From contig NZ_CP132976.1 of assembly GCF_030864005.1 (NCBI RefSeq), positions 4,650,001 to 4,714,000 on the forward strand: DNA of 64,000 nt, in the 5' to 3' direction. The stretch comes from Achromobacter seleniivolatilans (GTDB taxonomy: Bacteria; Pseudomonadota; Gammaproteobacteria; Burkholderiales; Burkholderiaceae_B). Shown here piece after piece: positions 8,379-17,248 of the stretch (position 1 is the first letter of the stretch; each line of letters starts with the position of its first letter). The notes under the pieces were generated by a model, which saw nothing but the letters and a program-made list of their open reading frames with translations, searched no databases and had not been told where the DNA came from. A program made the translations under genes and the position numbers.

Positions 8379-9314
8379 CTACGCAGCGACGTGGGCCTTG
8401 AACGGCGACCACTTCGTAAACACCAGCAGGTTGCCGAACATCACCAACCCCAGACCCGCGAAAGCGGCTGGGGTCCACTGATAACCCTCGGCCACCGTAG
8501 AGACGGTTAACGCTACGACGGGAAACAGCACCGTGCAATACGCGGCGCGGGCAGGTCCCATGCGCCCCACCAGGGTCAGATAGGCGGTAAAGCCGATGAC
8601 GGACCCTGGGATCGCCAGATAGAGCAGGGCACCGACGTAGGCGGATGACGTGTCGAAGCGGAACGGCACGCCTGCCACCGTGCAACCCGCCAGCAGGATC
8701 GCAGCGCCATACAGCATGCTGTACGCATTGCCCGTCAGCGGCCGGATGCCGGCGCGCTGCTGCAAGGACGACAGCATGTTGCCGGTGGAAAAACAAAACG
8801 TGCCCAACAAGGCGAAACCCAGGCCCAAGAGCGTTTCATGGCTGGCCTGCTGGCTGGCGAGTTCCGGCCAGAACAAGAGCACCAGGCCCGAAAATCCAAA
8901 CACTCCCGCCACCATCACGCGCGGCGCCACCCGGGTACCAAACCACAAGCGAGCATTGAGCGCATTCCACAAGGTTGCTGCCGAAAACACCACCGAGACC
9001 AGGCCGCTGGGTATCCACTGCGTTGCCGTGTAGAAACACAGAAAGTTCAAACAGAACAGGCACAGCCCTTGGCCCACGCACAGCGCATGCGCGCGCCGGT
9101 CCATCTTTTGCAGCTTTCGGGCCAGCAGCAAAGCCACAAACAACACCAGGCCCGCTAACGCAAAGCGATAAAAAATGGACACGGGAATCGCCACCACGCC
9201 CAGTTGAAGCTTGATGGCAATCCAGGTGGTGCCCCAGATAACGACAGTCAGAAAGTACAGAAAGAGATTCACGATGCGATGCGCGGCAAGAATTGGGGAC
9301 ATGACGCTGGCCAT
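8379..9314 (-). CDS. EamA/DMT-superfamily inner-membrane transporter
   Basis: 311 residues with about ten hydrophobic helices arranged as two EamA repeats. The first begins FLTVVIWGTTWIAIKLQLG near residue 18, the second around residues 155-290. Such proteins export amino acids or metabolites; the substrate cannot be read from sequence. It is convergent with the class-V enzyme (19 bp apart) and divergent from the AraC-type regulator at 9436, which is a plausible controller. ATG 9314 has a weak ribosome site; M5 is an alternative. Confidence 0.88.
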   Translation of the reverse strand: MASVMSPILAAHRIVNLFLYFLTVVIWGTTWIAIKLQLGVVAIPVSIFYRFALAGLVLFVALLLARKLQKMDRRAHALCVGQGLCLFCLNFLCFYTATQWIPSGLVSVVFSAATLWNALNARLWFGTRVAPRVMVAGVFGFSGLVLLFWPELASQQASHETLLGLGFALLGTFCFSTGNMLSSLQQRAGIRPLTGNAYSMLYGAAILLAGCTVAGVPFRFDTSSAYVGALLYLAIPGSVIGFTAYLTLVGRMGPARAAYCTVLFPVVALTVSTVAEGYQWTPAAFAGLGLVMFGNLLVFTKWSPFKAHVAA

Positions 9315-9435
9315 TCATACGGCCAGCCGGACTACCAGTGTGCGCGGGTCCGGCCTGACGTAATTGCCTGATCTTGCGGTTTTTGCTCAACAGCCACGCG
9401 CGCGGTGAACAAGTTCGCAGTAGCATTTCTCTTCT

Positions 9436-10326
9436 ATGGCTTCCGCTGCCTCGGCCCCGGCCGATTTCTCCGTCTTTCGCACTTTGTCGCGTTCCACCGC
9501 CAGTCTGGAACGCGCCGCCCCCTTGGGCGAGGGCATGGCTATTTCGCAATGGTCGCGCAGCGCCCGCGAAACGCTGGGCTATGACTCGCCCGGACATCAC
9601 ACGCTGTCTCTGTACCTGCAGGGCGGCGATAAATCCTACCGGCTCGGGCATGACACGCTGCATGGCGGGGCAGGCAAATTCTGCGTGCTGCCGGCCGAGC
9701 ACTATTCGCGCTGGAGCATGAACGACACGGTGCATTTCCTGCATCTGTACATTGCCCCTGAACGCCTGGCGCGCGAAGCCGTCATGCGGCTGGACTGTGA
9801 ACCCCGCACGCTGGAATTGCGCGACCGCACCTATATCCAGGACGACTCCCTGATCGATGTGTGCCGGCAACTGCTAGGCACCGACTGGACGCAACCGGCA
9901 GACCGCCTGGCGGCCAGCAGCGCAGCGGAAACGGTGCTGCACCACCTGCTGAACCAAGGGGTCGCCCGCAAGTCCAGCCCGCCTTCCCGCGGCGGCCTGG
10001 CGCCCGCTGTGCGCCGGCGCATCATGGACTACGTGGACGCCCACCTGAGCGAACCGCTGACGCTGGACCAGCTGGCAGGCGTGGCGGCGCTGTCCACTTA
10101 TCACTTTGCGCGGATGTTCCACACCTCGTTTGGCGAACCGCCGCACGCCTGGGTACGCGGACGCCGGCTGGCGCATGCCCGCAGCCTTCTAACCGCAGGC
10201 AAGAGTGATCTGGCCGGCATTGCTCAGGCCAGCGGTTTTGGCAATGCCAGTCATCTGTCGCGGGTGTTTCACGAGGCTGTTGGCGTCACGCCTGGCCAGT
10301 ACCGCAACGCGCGCCGCCAACACTGA
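9436..10326 (+). CDS. AraC-family transcriptional regulator
   Basis: 296 residues. The N-terminal half looks like a cupin-type sensor domain. The C-terminal AraC/XylS double helix-turn-helix spans about 195-293, with LTLDQLAGVAALSTYHFARMF as the first HTH and GIAQASGFGNASHLSRVFHEAVGVTPGQYR as the second, family-typical one. Divergent from the EamA exporter across about 120 bp that holds no strong motif I can name. Confidence 0.93.
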   Translation: MASAASAPADFSVFRTLSRSTASLERAAPLGEGMAISQWSRSARETLGYDSPGHHTLSLYLQGGDKSYRLGHDTLHGGAGKFCVLPAEHYSRWSMNDTVHFLHLYIAPERLAREAVMRLDCEPRTLELRDRTYIQDDSLIDVCRQLLGTDWTQPADRLAASSAAETVLHHLLNQGVARKSSPPSRGGLAPAVRRRIMDYVDAHLSEPLTLDQLAGVAALSTYHFARMFHTSFGEPPHAWVRGRRLAHARSLLTAGKSDLAGIAQASGFGNASHLSRVFHEAVGVTPGQYRNARRQH

Positions 10327-10431
10327 CCGGCACGTTTGTCCGGCCCCGATTGTCGATCGGCCGGGTCTACAATGGCGCATCGCCCATAGCGGCCTGACGA
10401 CGCGGTCCAACCGCGCCCCCAATCCGACGCG

Positions 10432-11868
10432 ATGCCGTCCCCGACCTCTCGCGACACTGCTCACCTGGCCGACCCCGCCCAGCCGCGCGCCCTGCGCGCG
10501 CATTGGCTGGCCGAACTGATCCGCCTGCGTGAAACGCATTGGGGTCCGCTGGACGACACGGACGCCGTCCGCCGCGTGCGCCAACTGAACACGGATTTGC
10601 CATCGCGTATTCTGGCGCGCGCTGCGCTGCTGGCCCAACGCGAAAACCTGACCTCGCTGGTCGACACATGGAGCCGCAGCGCCCGCGCGATCCTGGCGGC
10701 GCTATTCGTGCTGGCCCTGGTATCGGGCATCGGCGTCGCCCTCGGCGCTTTGGGCGATGGTTCCCGGCCAGTCAATGTGCTGTGGGCGCTAGGCGCCTTG
10801 CTTGGGCTGCATGCGCTGACCTTTCTGCTATGGCTGGCCAGCTTCTTGCTGCGGCCTTCCGCCATGACCGGCCTGGGCCGGCTGTGGTTATGGGCCACAC
10901 GCAAACTGGCGCGCGGGCCCGATAGCGCACTGGTTCCGCAGGCGTTCCTGAACCTGCTGGCACGCGCTGGCGCCTTGCGCTGGGTCTTTGGCGCCGTGAG
11001 TCATCTGCTGTGGCTGACGGCGCTGTGCGCTGCCCTGGCGGCCCTGCTGGCGGTGCTGTCCACCGCCAGCTACCGCTTCATCTGGGCCACTACGCTCTTG
11101 GCCCCCGACACCTTTGTCTGGCTGACGCAGGTCATCGGCTGGCTGCCGGCGCATCTGGGTTTCCCATTGCCGGACGCCGCGACCGTTCGCGCGAGCGATG
11201 GCTCGCAGACGCTATCTGCCGAGGCCCAGGTTCAATGGTCGCTATGGCTTATCGGTGTCGTGGTGGTCTACGGCATCTTGCCCCGTCTGCTGGCTGGCGC
11301 GCTCTGCGTGGCCGCCACGCTGCGTACCCTGCGCGCTTTGCGCATTGATCCCCTGCTGGCCGGTTTCTTGCCCTTGCATGACAGGCTGGAGCCTGCCGCG
11401 CAGTCCACCGGCATCGACCGGCCCGTGGACCCTTTGCACGAACCGCGGGTGCATGCCCCCTCTCTTGCCAGCCTGGGCGGTCAACCGGTACTGCTGGGGC
11501 TGGAACTGCCCGCCGACCTGGACTGGCCGCCAGCAGGTGTCCCAGCGTCGGTTCAACTTGCGGGCAATCTGGACTCGCGGGAAGAGCGCAATCGCGTGCT
11601 GGACGCGCTGGCGCAGGCTGCTGCCTCGCGCCTGATGATCGCCTGTGATGCGCGCCAGACGCCTGACCGTGGCACCTTGTCATTGATTGCCGAACTGTCC
11701 GCCCACGCGGGGCAGACTCGCGTGTGGCTGATCACGCCAGATGCTGGCGCTGCGGCCACCCGTGAGCCGTTATGGCGCGAACGCCTGCTGGCGCTGGGAC
11801 TGACCGCCCCCGACATCCTGCAAACCCCTAACGCGCCTCTTAAGTGGCTGGAGTCCGGTCATGGCTGA
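10432..11868 (+). CDS. DUF2868 membrane protein, partner of the downstream GTPase
   Basis: 478 residues, assigned to DUF2868 by architecture. A soluble N-terminal segment (about 1-75) is followed by transmembrane helices at roughly 80-145, 185-220 and 265-300 (ILAALFVLALVSGIGVALGAL; LWLTALCAALAALLAVL; LWLIGVVVVYGILPRLLAGA) and a cytosolic C-terminal domain. The stop overlaps the start of the next gene by 8 bp, so the two proteins are translationally coupled and probably act as a membrane-anchor/GTPase pair. The biochemical role of the family is unknown to me. Confidence 0.82.
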   Translation: MPSPTSRDTAHLADPAQPRALRAHWLAELIRLRETHWGPLDDTDAVRRVRQLNTDLPSRILARAALLAQRENLTSLVDTWSRSARAILAALFVLALVSGIGVALGALGDGSRPVNVLWALGALLGLHALTFLLWLASFLLRPSAMTGLGRLWLWATRKLARGPDSALVPQAFLNLLARAGALRWVFGAVSHLLWLTALCAALAALLAVLSTASYRFIWATTLLAPDTFVWLTQVIGWLPAHLGFPLPDAATVRASDGSQTLSAEAQVQWSLWLIGVVVVYGILPRLLAGALCVAATLRTLRALRIDPLLAGFLPLHDRLEPAAQSTGIDRPVDPLHEPRVHAPSLASLGGQPVLLGLELPADLDWPPAGVPASVQLAGNLDSREERNRVLDALAQAAASRLMIACDARQTPDRGTLSLIAELSAHAGQTRVWLITPDAGAAATREPLWRERLLALGLTAPDILQTPNAPLKWLESGHG

Positions 11869-13249
11869 TGAGCTGATCAAGATTGCGCTGGTTGGCCACA
11901 CCAATACCGGCAAAACGTCGCTCTTGCGCACGCTTACGCGCGACACCACGTTTGGCGATGTTGCCGACAGCCCCGGTACGACACGCCACGTAGAAGGCGC
12001 GCGCTTGCGGCTGGAAGGCCGCCCCGTGCTGGAATGGTTCGACACCCCCGGCATGGAAGACAGCATCGCCTTGCTGGAATACCTGGAACGCCTGGCCCGC
12101 CCGGACGAACGCCTGGATGGCCCTTCGCGCATCCGCCGTTTTCTGGATACGCCCGAAGCGCATGGCCGCTACGAACAGGAAGCCCGCGTCCTGACGAAAA
12201 TGCTGGATTGCGATGCCGCGCTGTATGTCATCGACGCGCGCGATCCGGTGCTGGGCAAACATCGCGATGAACTGGCCATTCTTGCGGCTTGCGGCCGCCC
12301 CTTGCTGCCGGTACTGAATTTCGTGAACGCGCCTGCCCATCGGGCAGATGAATGGCGCGCCGCCATGGCGCGGCTGGGCCTGCATGCCGTTGTGGAATTC
12401 GACACCGTCGCACCCGCGCTGGATGGCGAACAACAGCTCTACGCCAAACTCGGCGTCCTGCTGGACCGGCACGCCGCCACGCTGAACCGGCTGTCCGAAA
12501 GCCTGAGCGCCCAACGGCAGGCGCGCCATGCTGCCGCCTACGAACTGCTGGCCGATCTGCTGATCGACGTCGCGGCGCTCCATCTTTCCAGTCCCAGCAA
12601 CGACGACGCGCTGGCTGCCGCATCGAACCAATTGCGCGAAAAAGTACGCCAGCGTGAACAGGCCTGCGTGACCGCCTTGCTCGCGCTCTACAACTTCAAA
12701 CCCTCCGACTTCACCGAAGACACCTTGCCGCTGCAAGGCGAGCGATGGAGCATGGATCTGTTCCACCCCCAGGCGCTCATGGACATGGGCGTGCAGGTAG
12801 GCATGGGCGCTGCTGCCGGAGCCATGGCGGGCGCGGCTGTGGACCTGTTCAGCGCTGGCCTCACGCTGGGCACAGGCACCTTGATTGGAGCTGCGGCGGG
12901 CGGCCTCTGGCAGGGCGTGGAAAAACTGGGAAAACGCGTCGCAGGCAAGCTGCGCGGCTGGCGTGAGATCAGTGTGGACGATGCCGTGCTGCGTTTACTG
13001 GCGCTGCGTGAACGCCAGCTGATTGATGCGCTGGAACGCCGGGGCCACGCCGCGCGCGAGCCCTTGAAGCTGGCGCTTCCAGACGATGATGCCTGGCGCA
13101 AAGGCCCCTTGCCCGACGCATTGAAAGAAGCGCGCAGCCGGCCCGAGTGGTCAGCGCTAGGCAAACACCACGAAGACAGCGACCGCCGCAAGCACGTGGT
13201 GCAGGAATTGGCGAAAACCCTTGCCTGCGAACCGCCACAAGCGATCTGA
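11861..13249 (+). CDS. GTPase with C-terminal DUF3482 domain
   Basis: 462 residues. The N-terminal G domain has a P-loop GHTNTGKTS (12-20), a threonine-containing switch I (about 40-41) and G3 DTPG (61-64). The usual NKxD appears degenerate; NFVNAP (153-158) stands in its place. The C-terminal part is DUF3482-like and contains a long glycine/alanine-rich segment (about 310-350: GVQVGMGAAAGAMAGAAVD, then TLGTGTLIGAAAGG) that looks like a membrane-inserting hairpin of the kind seen in YcjX/LeoA-like or DUF697 GTPases. Translationally coupled to DUF2868. Function unknown; membrane remodelling or stress sensing is speculation. Confidence 0.85.
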   Translation: MADELIKIALVGHTNTGKTSLLRTLTRDTTFGDVADSPGTTRHVEGARLRLEGRPVLEWFDTPGMEDSIALLEYLERLARPDERLDGPSRIRRFLDTPEAHGRYEQEARVLTKMLDCDAALYVIDARDPVLGKHRDELAILAACGRPLLPVLNFVNAPAHRADEWRAAMARLGLHAVVEFDTVAPALDGEQQLYAKLGVLLDRHAATLNRLSESLSAQRQARHAAAYELLADLLIDVAALHLSSPSNDDALAAASNQLREKVRQREQACVTALLALYNFKPSDFTEDTLPLQGERWSMDLFHPQALMDMGVQVGMGAAAGAMAGAAVDLFSAGLTLGTGTLIGAAAGGLWQGVEKLGKRVAGKLRGWREISVDDAVLRLLALRERQLIDALERRGHAAREPLKLALPDDDAWRKGPLPDALKEARSRPEWSALGKHHEDSDRRKHVVQELAKTLACEPPQAI

Positions 13250-13606
13250 GCCGCATCGCCGCAGGCCGCGCCAAACGCACCATTCACGCTTGCCGGCAAG
13301 CAAGTACTAACCCCAATCCAAACCGATTGACGCTTAAACGAATCGATCTATAAGATTCGCTTTGCATCGGCGCGGGCCTGTCCCCGCCATGACAATCACA
13401 AGGGGTTGGGTCTATCGTGAAGTCGAAGTCCACAGCAGTGATTTCCGCCATCGCCATCTTCGGCCTGTGCGCCTCTCGCGCCATGCGCCGCTCGTCCCCA
13501 CACCATCTTTCGTCGTAAGCAGCAACGCCATGCCCCGCGTCCTAATGGGGCCGGGGCCCTGTCACTTCTGTCGCGCGATCCGCGCATCACACGGAGCATG
13601 AGGGCT
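13250..13606 (+). promoter_or_regulatory. Promoter and long 5' leader of the peptide ABC operon
   Basis: The gap holds a good sigma-70 promoter: TTGACG (13327-13332), 16-bp spacer, TATAAG (13349-13354). Transcription should start near 13361, leaving an untranslated leader of about 245 nt before the receptor gene. Within the leader lies a 33-codon open frame (13417-13518), listed separately. No terminator-like hairpin for the GTPase operon was found here. Confidence 0.55.
13417..13518 (+). CDS. Possible 33-residue small membrane protein in the ABC operon leader
   Basis: GTG start with AAGGGG 11 bp upstream (13400-13405), TAA stop. The product begins MKSKSTAVISAIAIFGLCAS, a basic start then a hydrophobic stretch, and ends in a basic/His tail. 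This resembles a signal-anchor microprotein or a leader peptide. No homologue is known to me and chance is quite possible in a GC-rich genome. Its position inside the leader of an ABC operon is the main reason to list it. Confidence 0.25.
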   Translation: MKSKSTAVISAIAIFGLCASRAMRRSSPHHLSS

Positions 13607-15214
13607 ATGCGTACTTTTCCTCACCTAAAGCAAGCTGCGCTGGCCGCCGCCATCGCCGCCTCGCTGGCATTCAGCGCTGGCGCTTCGGCCAAGACCTTCC
13701 ACTGGTCCTATCAGGGCGACGCCACATCAATGGACCCGATGGCGCTGAACGAAACGTTCACGCTGGGCTTCCAGGGCAATATCTACGAAACGCTGGCGGG
13801 CTACGACGGCAACCTGAAACTGACTCCGCTACTGGCCGAAAGCTGGGAAAACCCCGAGCCCACGAAGTGGATCTTCAAGCTGCGTAAGGATGTGAAGTTC
13901 CACGACGGTTCGCCCTTCACTGCGGACGACGTGATCTTTTCCTGGAAGCGCAGCCTGACGCCCGGCTCCGACATGAAGGGCTACGGCGCCAAAGCGTCCG
14001 ACATCAAGAAGGTGGACGACTACACCGTTGAAGTCACCACGCCCACGCCGAACCCCATCCTGCCGCGTGAATGGGTGTTCTTGTACATCATGAGCAAGAC
14101 GTGGGCCGAAAAGAACAAGACCACCGAGGCCACCAACGTCAAGGGCGACAACCAGGGCAACTACGCCAACCTGAACGCCAACGGCACTGGCCCCTTCATG
14201 CTGGTTTCGCGCCAGCCTGACGTGAAGACCGTACTCAAGCGCTATGACGGCTACTGGAACAAGAACATCAAGACCAATGTCGATGAGGTCATCTTCCAGC
14301 CGATCACGCAAGAAGCCACACGCGTTGCCGCGCTGATCTCGGGCGAAATGGACCTGGTGCAACCCGTGCCCGTTCAGGACTGGAAGCGCCTGGAAGACGC
14401 CAAGGGCGTAAAACCGCTGACCGCACCCGAAGCCCGCGCCATCTTCATTGGCATGGACCAGGACCGCGACGAATTGCTGTTCTCGGATGTGAAGGGCAAG
14501 AACCCCTTCAAAGATCCCAAGGTGCGCGAAGCCGTCGTGCTGGCGGTCGACACCAAGGCCATCAACGAGAAGATCATGCGCGGCGCGGCCAAGCCGCTGG
14601 GTTCGCTGGTGGCCACCGCCATCAACGGCTACGACGAATCCTACGGCGCGCCGTACAAGCCCGATCCCGAACGCGCCAAGAAGCTGCTGGCCGAAGCGGG
14701 ATACCCGAAGGGCTTCACGGTCACGATGGACTGCCCGAACGACCGCTACGTCAATGACGAAAAGGTCTGCCAGGCGGTGGCCGGCATGCTGGCCCGCGTC
14801 GGCATCAAGATCAACCTGCTGGCCCAGACCAAGTCTAAGTACTTCGGCAAGATCCTGCTGCAAGCCGGCAATCAGACCAGCATGTACATGTTGGGCTGGA
14901 CGCCCAGCTCCACCGACGCACACAACGCGCTCTTGAACCTGACGTCGTGCCGCGACGCCAAAACCGCAGCCGGCCAATTCAACCTGGGTGGTTACTGCAA
15001 CAAGACGGTGGACGATCTGACCAACAAGATCGGTGTGGAAACAGACCAGACCAAGCGCAATGCCATGATCAAGGAAGCCTTCGAGATCGTGCGCAAAGAC
15101 TTCGGCTACCTGCCGCTGCATCAGCAGCCCATGTCGTGGGGTGTGAAGGACAACATCAAGGTCATCCAGCGCGCCGACGACGTGCTTGACCTGCGCGACG
15201 TCGTCCTGCCGTAA
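13607..15214 (+). CDS. Peptide/oligopeptide ABC transporter periplasmic receptor (SBP_bac_5, DppA/OppA-like)
   Basis: Periplasmic solute receptor of cluster C/SBP family 5, 535 residues from ATG 13607. I choose it over the in-frame ATG 13598 because GGAG at 13593-13596 is then 10 bp away instead of 1. The signal peptide (ALAAAIAASLAFSAGASA-K) is cleaved near residue 25. The mature start KTFHWSYQGDATSMDP, the YETLAGYDGNLKLTPLLAESW region and FHDGSPFTADDVIFSW are typical of the family. First gene of a complete peptide-type import operon. Substrate unknown; the amidohydrolase at the operon end hints at a peptide or amide. Confidence 0.92.
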   Translation: MRTFPHLKQAALAAAIAASLAFSAGASAKTFHWSYQGDATSMDPMALNETFTLGFQGNIYETLAGYDGNLKLTPLLAESWENPEPTKWIFKLRKDVKFHDGSPFTADDVIFSWKRSLTPGSDMKGYGAKASDIKKVDDYTVEVTTPTPNPILPREWVFLYIMSKTWAEKNKTTEATNVKGDNQGNYANLNANGTGPFMLVSRQPDVKTVLKRYDGYWNKNIKTNVDEVIFQPITQEATRVAALISGEMDLVQPVPVQDWKRLEDAKGVKPLTAPEARAIFIGMDQDRDELLFSDVKGKNPFKDPKVREAVVLAVDTKAINEKIMRGAAKPLGSLVATAINGYDESYGAPYKPDPERAKKLLAEAGYPKGFTVTMDCPNDRYVNDEKVCQAVAGMLARVGIKINLLAQTKSKYFGKILLQAGNQTSMYMLGWTPSSTDAHNALLNLTSCRDAKTAAGQFNLGGYCNKTVDDLTNKIGVETDQTKRNAMIKEAFEIVRKDFGYLPLHQQPMSWGVKDNIKVIQRADDVLDLRDVVLP

Positions 15215-15231
15215 CCCTGGCTGATGTGAGC

Positions 15232-15255
15232 CCCGGATGGCGCCCGCCATCCGGG
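15232..15255 (+). other. GC-rich intergenic hairpin between receptor and permease genes
   Basis: CCCGGATGG (15232-15240) and CCATCCGGG (15247-15255) form a 9-bp stem with a 6-nt loop and no T-run. Hairpins at this position in ABC operons commonly protect the receptor mRNA or reduce read-through so that the receptor is made in excess. That role is inferred. Confidence 0.6.
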
Positions 15256-15332
15256 CGCGCCCGGCCCAGCCCCGCTTCCGGCCTTGCCCGGGAACGCGGC
15301 CCGGCGTTTTCTGAATTCGAGGGCACTCAATA

Positions 15333-16304
15333 ATGCTTTCTTTTATTGCGCAACGGCTTATCCAGTCGGTGCTGGTGATGTTGACGGTAGCGCTGATCGC
15401 GTTCTCCATGTTCCGGTATGTTGGCGACCCGATCGCCAGCATGGTCGGGCAAGACACCACGCCCGAGCAACGCGCGCAGTTGCGCGGCGAGCTTGGCCTG
15501 GACGATCCCTTTGTCGTGCAGTTCGCACGTTTTGTCGGCAATGCGGTGCAAGGCGATTTCGGTATCTCTTACCGCCAGCGCAGGCCAGTCAGCGAACTGC
15601 TCGAAGAACGCATGCCCGCCACGCTGGAACTGTCTTTTGTCTCTGCCGTCATGGCGCTGGCGCTGGGTATCCCGATGGGTATCTACACCGCGCTCAAACG
15701 CCACGGCGTTCTGTCCAAGGCGTTCATGGCGATCTCGCTTGCGGGTATTTCGCTGCCGACTTTCCTCATCGGCATTCTGCTGATTCTGGTCTTTGGCGTG
15801 CAGTTGCGATGGCTGCCTAGTTTCGGACGCGGCGATGTTGTGAGCATAGGGTGGTGGACCACCGGCTTTCTCACCAAGTCAGGATGGCTGGCGTTGATCA
15901 TGCCGGCCATCACGCTGGCGTTATTTCAGATGACCTTGATCATGCGGCTGGTGCGCGCCGAGATGCTGGAAGTGCTGCGCGCTGACTTCATCAAGTTTGC
16001 GCGGGCCCGCGGTCTGCCCGAACGGCTGATCAACTTTCGCCACGCCTTGAAAAACACGCTGGTGCCCGTCATCACCATCACCGGCCTGCAGCTGGGTTCC
16101 ATCATCGCATTCGCGATCATCACGGAAACCGTCTTTCAATGGCCCGGCATGGGACTCTTGTTCATCCAGGCGATCAGCATGGTGGACATCCCGGTCATGG
16201 CCGCCTATTTGGTCTTGATTGCCTTCATGTTTGTGGTCATCAATCTGGTCGTCGACCTGCTGTACTTCGCCGTAGACCCGCGTCTGCGCGTGCAGAGCAA
16301 GTAA
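15333..16304 (+). CDS. Peptide ABC transporter permease (DppB/OppB-like)
   Basis: 323 residues. An N-terminal helix (MLSFIAQRLIQSVLVMLTVALIAFSMFRYVGDP) with the OppB_TM_dom start is followed by a BPD_transp_1 core with about six helices. The EAA loop for contact with the ATPase is at about 208-235 (EVLRADFIKFARARGLPERLINFRHALKN, read in parts). GAGGG lies 10 bp before the ATG. Works with the DppC-like subunit 10 bp downstream. Confidence 0.93.
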   Translation: MLSFIAQRLIQSVLVMLTVALIAFSMFRYVGDPIASMVGQDTTPEQRAQLRGELGLDDPFVVQFARFVGNAVQGDFGISYRQRRPVSELLEERMPATLELSFVSAVMALALGIPMGIYTALKRHGVLSKAFMAISLAGISLPTFLIGILLILVFGVQLRWLPSFGRGDVVSIGWWTTGFLTKSGWLALIMPAITLALFQMTLIMRLVRAEMLEVLRADFIKFARARGLPERLINFRHALKNTLVPVITITGLQLGSIIAFAIITETVFQWPGMGLLFIQAISMVDIPVMAAYLVLIAFMFVVINLVVDLLYFAVDPRLRVQSK

Positions 16305-16314
16305 AGGAATCCGT

Positions 16315-17241
16315 ATGATTGCTCGCATCGCTCCCTTCTTCGCCCGCGCGGCCGACAGCGACATCTGGCACAGCTTCAAGCGTTCGCCCGGCGCCATCAT
16401 CGCCGCGATCGTTACGCTGGCCATTCTGCTGGGCGCGCTGTTCGCGCCTATCATCGCGCCGCACAACCCCTTTGATCTGGCCTCCTTGAGCATCATGGAC
16501 GCCAACACGCCGCCAGCCTGGGAAGAGGGCGGCAGCGCTGACTTTCTGCTGGGCACTGACGACCAGGGCCGCGACATTCTTTCAGCCGTGCTGTATGGAT
16601 CGCGCGTGTCCCTGCTGGTGGGTTTTGCCTCGGTTCTGTTTTCGATGGTGCTGGGTGTCTCGTTAGGTTTGATCAGCGGTTACGCCGGCGGCCGCATCGA
16701 CAGCTTCATCATGCGCATCGCGGATGTCCAACTGTCGTTTCCGGCCATTCTGGTTGCACTGTTGATCGACGGCGTGGCTCGCGGCGTGCTGCCGCGCGAC
16801 ATGCATGATCAGTTGGCGCTGTACGTGCTGATCTTTGCTATCGGCATATCCGGGTGGGTGCAATACGCCCGCACGGTGCGGGGTTCCACCCTGGTCGAAC
16901 GCAACAAGGAATACGTGCAAGCCGCGCGCCTGATCGGCATTGGCCCCATCACGATTTTGCGCCGCCACATCCTGCCCAACGTCATGGGCCCTGTGCTGGT
17001 CATTGCCACCATTCACCTGGCGATCGCGATCATCACCGAAGCCACGCTGTCGTTCCTGGGCGTCGGCGTGCCGCCCACCGCGCCATCGCTGGGCACCTTG
17101 ATCCGCATCGGCAACAGCTATTTGTTCTCGGGCATGTGGTGGATTTCCATCTTCCCCGGCATTGCGCTGGTGGCGCTGGTGCTATCAGTCAACCTGCTGG
17201 GCGACTGGCTGCGCGACGCGCTCAACCCCAAGCTGCGCTGA
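16315..17241 (+). CDS. Peptide ABC transporter permease (DppC/OppC-like)
   Basis: 308 residues. The N-terminal OppC_N region includes the first helix (GAIIAAIVTLAILLGALFAPIIAPHNPFD) and the GTDDQGRDILS motif typical of DppC/OppC. The BPD_transp_1 core carries an EAA-type loop near 195-225 (NKEYVQAARLIGIG...RRHILPN). AAGGAA precedes ATG 16315. Forms the heterodimeric channel with the preceding permease. Confidence 0.93.
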   Translation: MIARIAPFFARAADSDIWHSFKRSPGAIIAAIVTLAILLGALFAPIIAPHNPFDLASLSIMDANTPPAWEEGGSADFLLGTDDQGRDILSAVLYGSRVSLLVGFASVLFSMVLGVSLGLISGYAGGRIDSFIMRIADVQLSFPAILVALLIDGVARGVLPRDMHDQLALYVLIFAIGISGWVQYARTVRGSTLVERNKEYVQAARLIGIGPITILRRHILPNVMGPVLVIATIHLAIAIITEATLSFLGVGVPPTAPSLGTLIRIGNSYLFSGMWWISIFPGIALVALVLSVNLLGDWLRDALNPKLR

Positions 17242-17248
17242 GGACGTC

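Noticed and set aside
13829..15541. A 570-codon open frame antisense to the peptide receptor gene
   Set aside because: Product has no domain and covers a secure family-5 receptor gene; GC-bias shadow.
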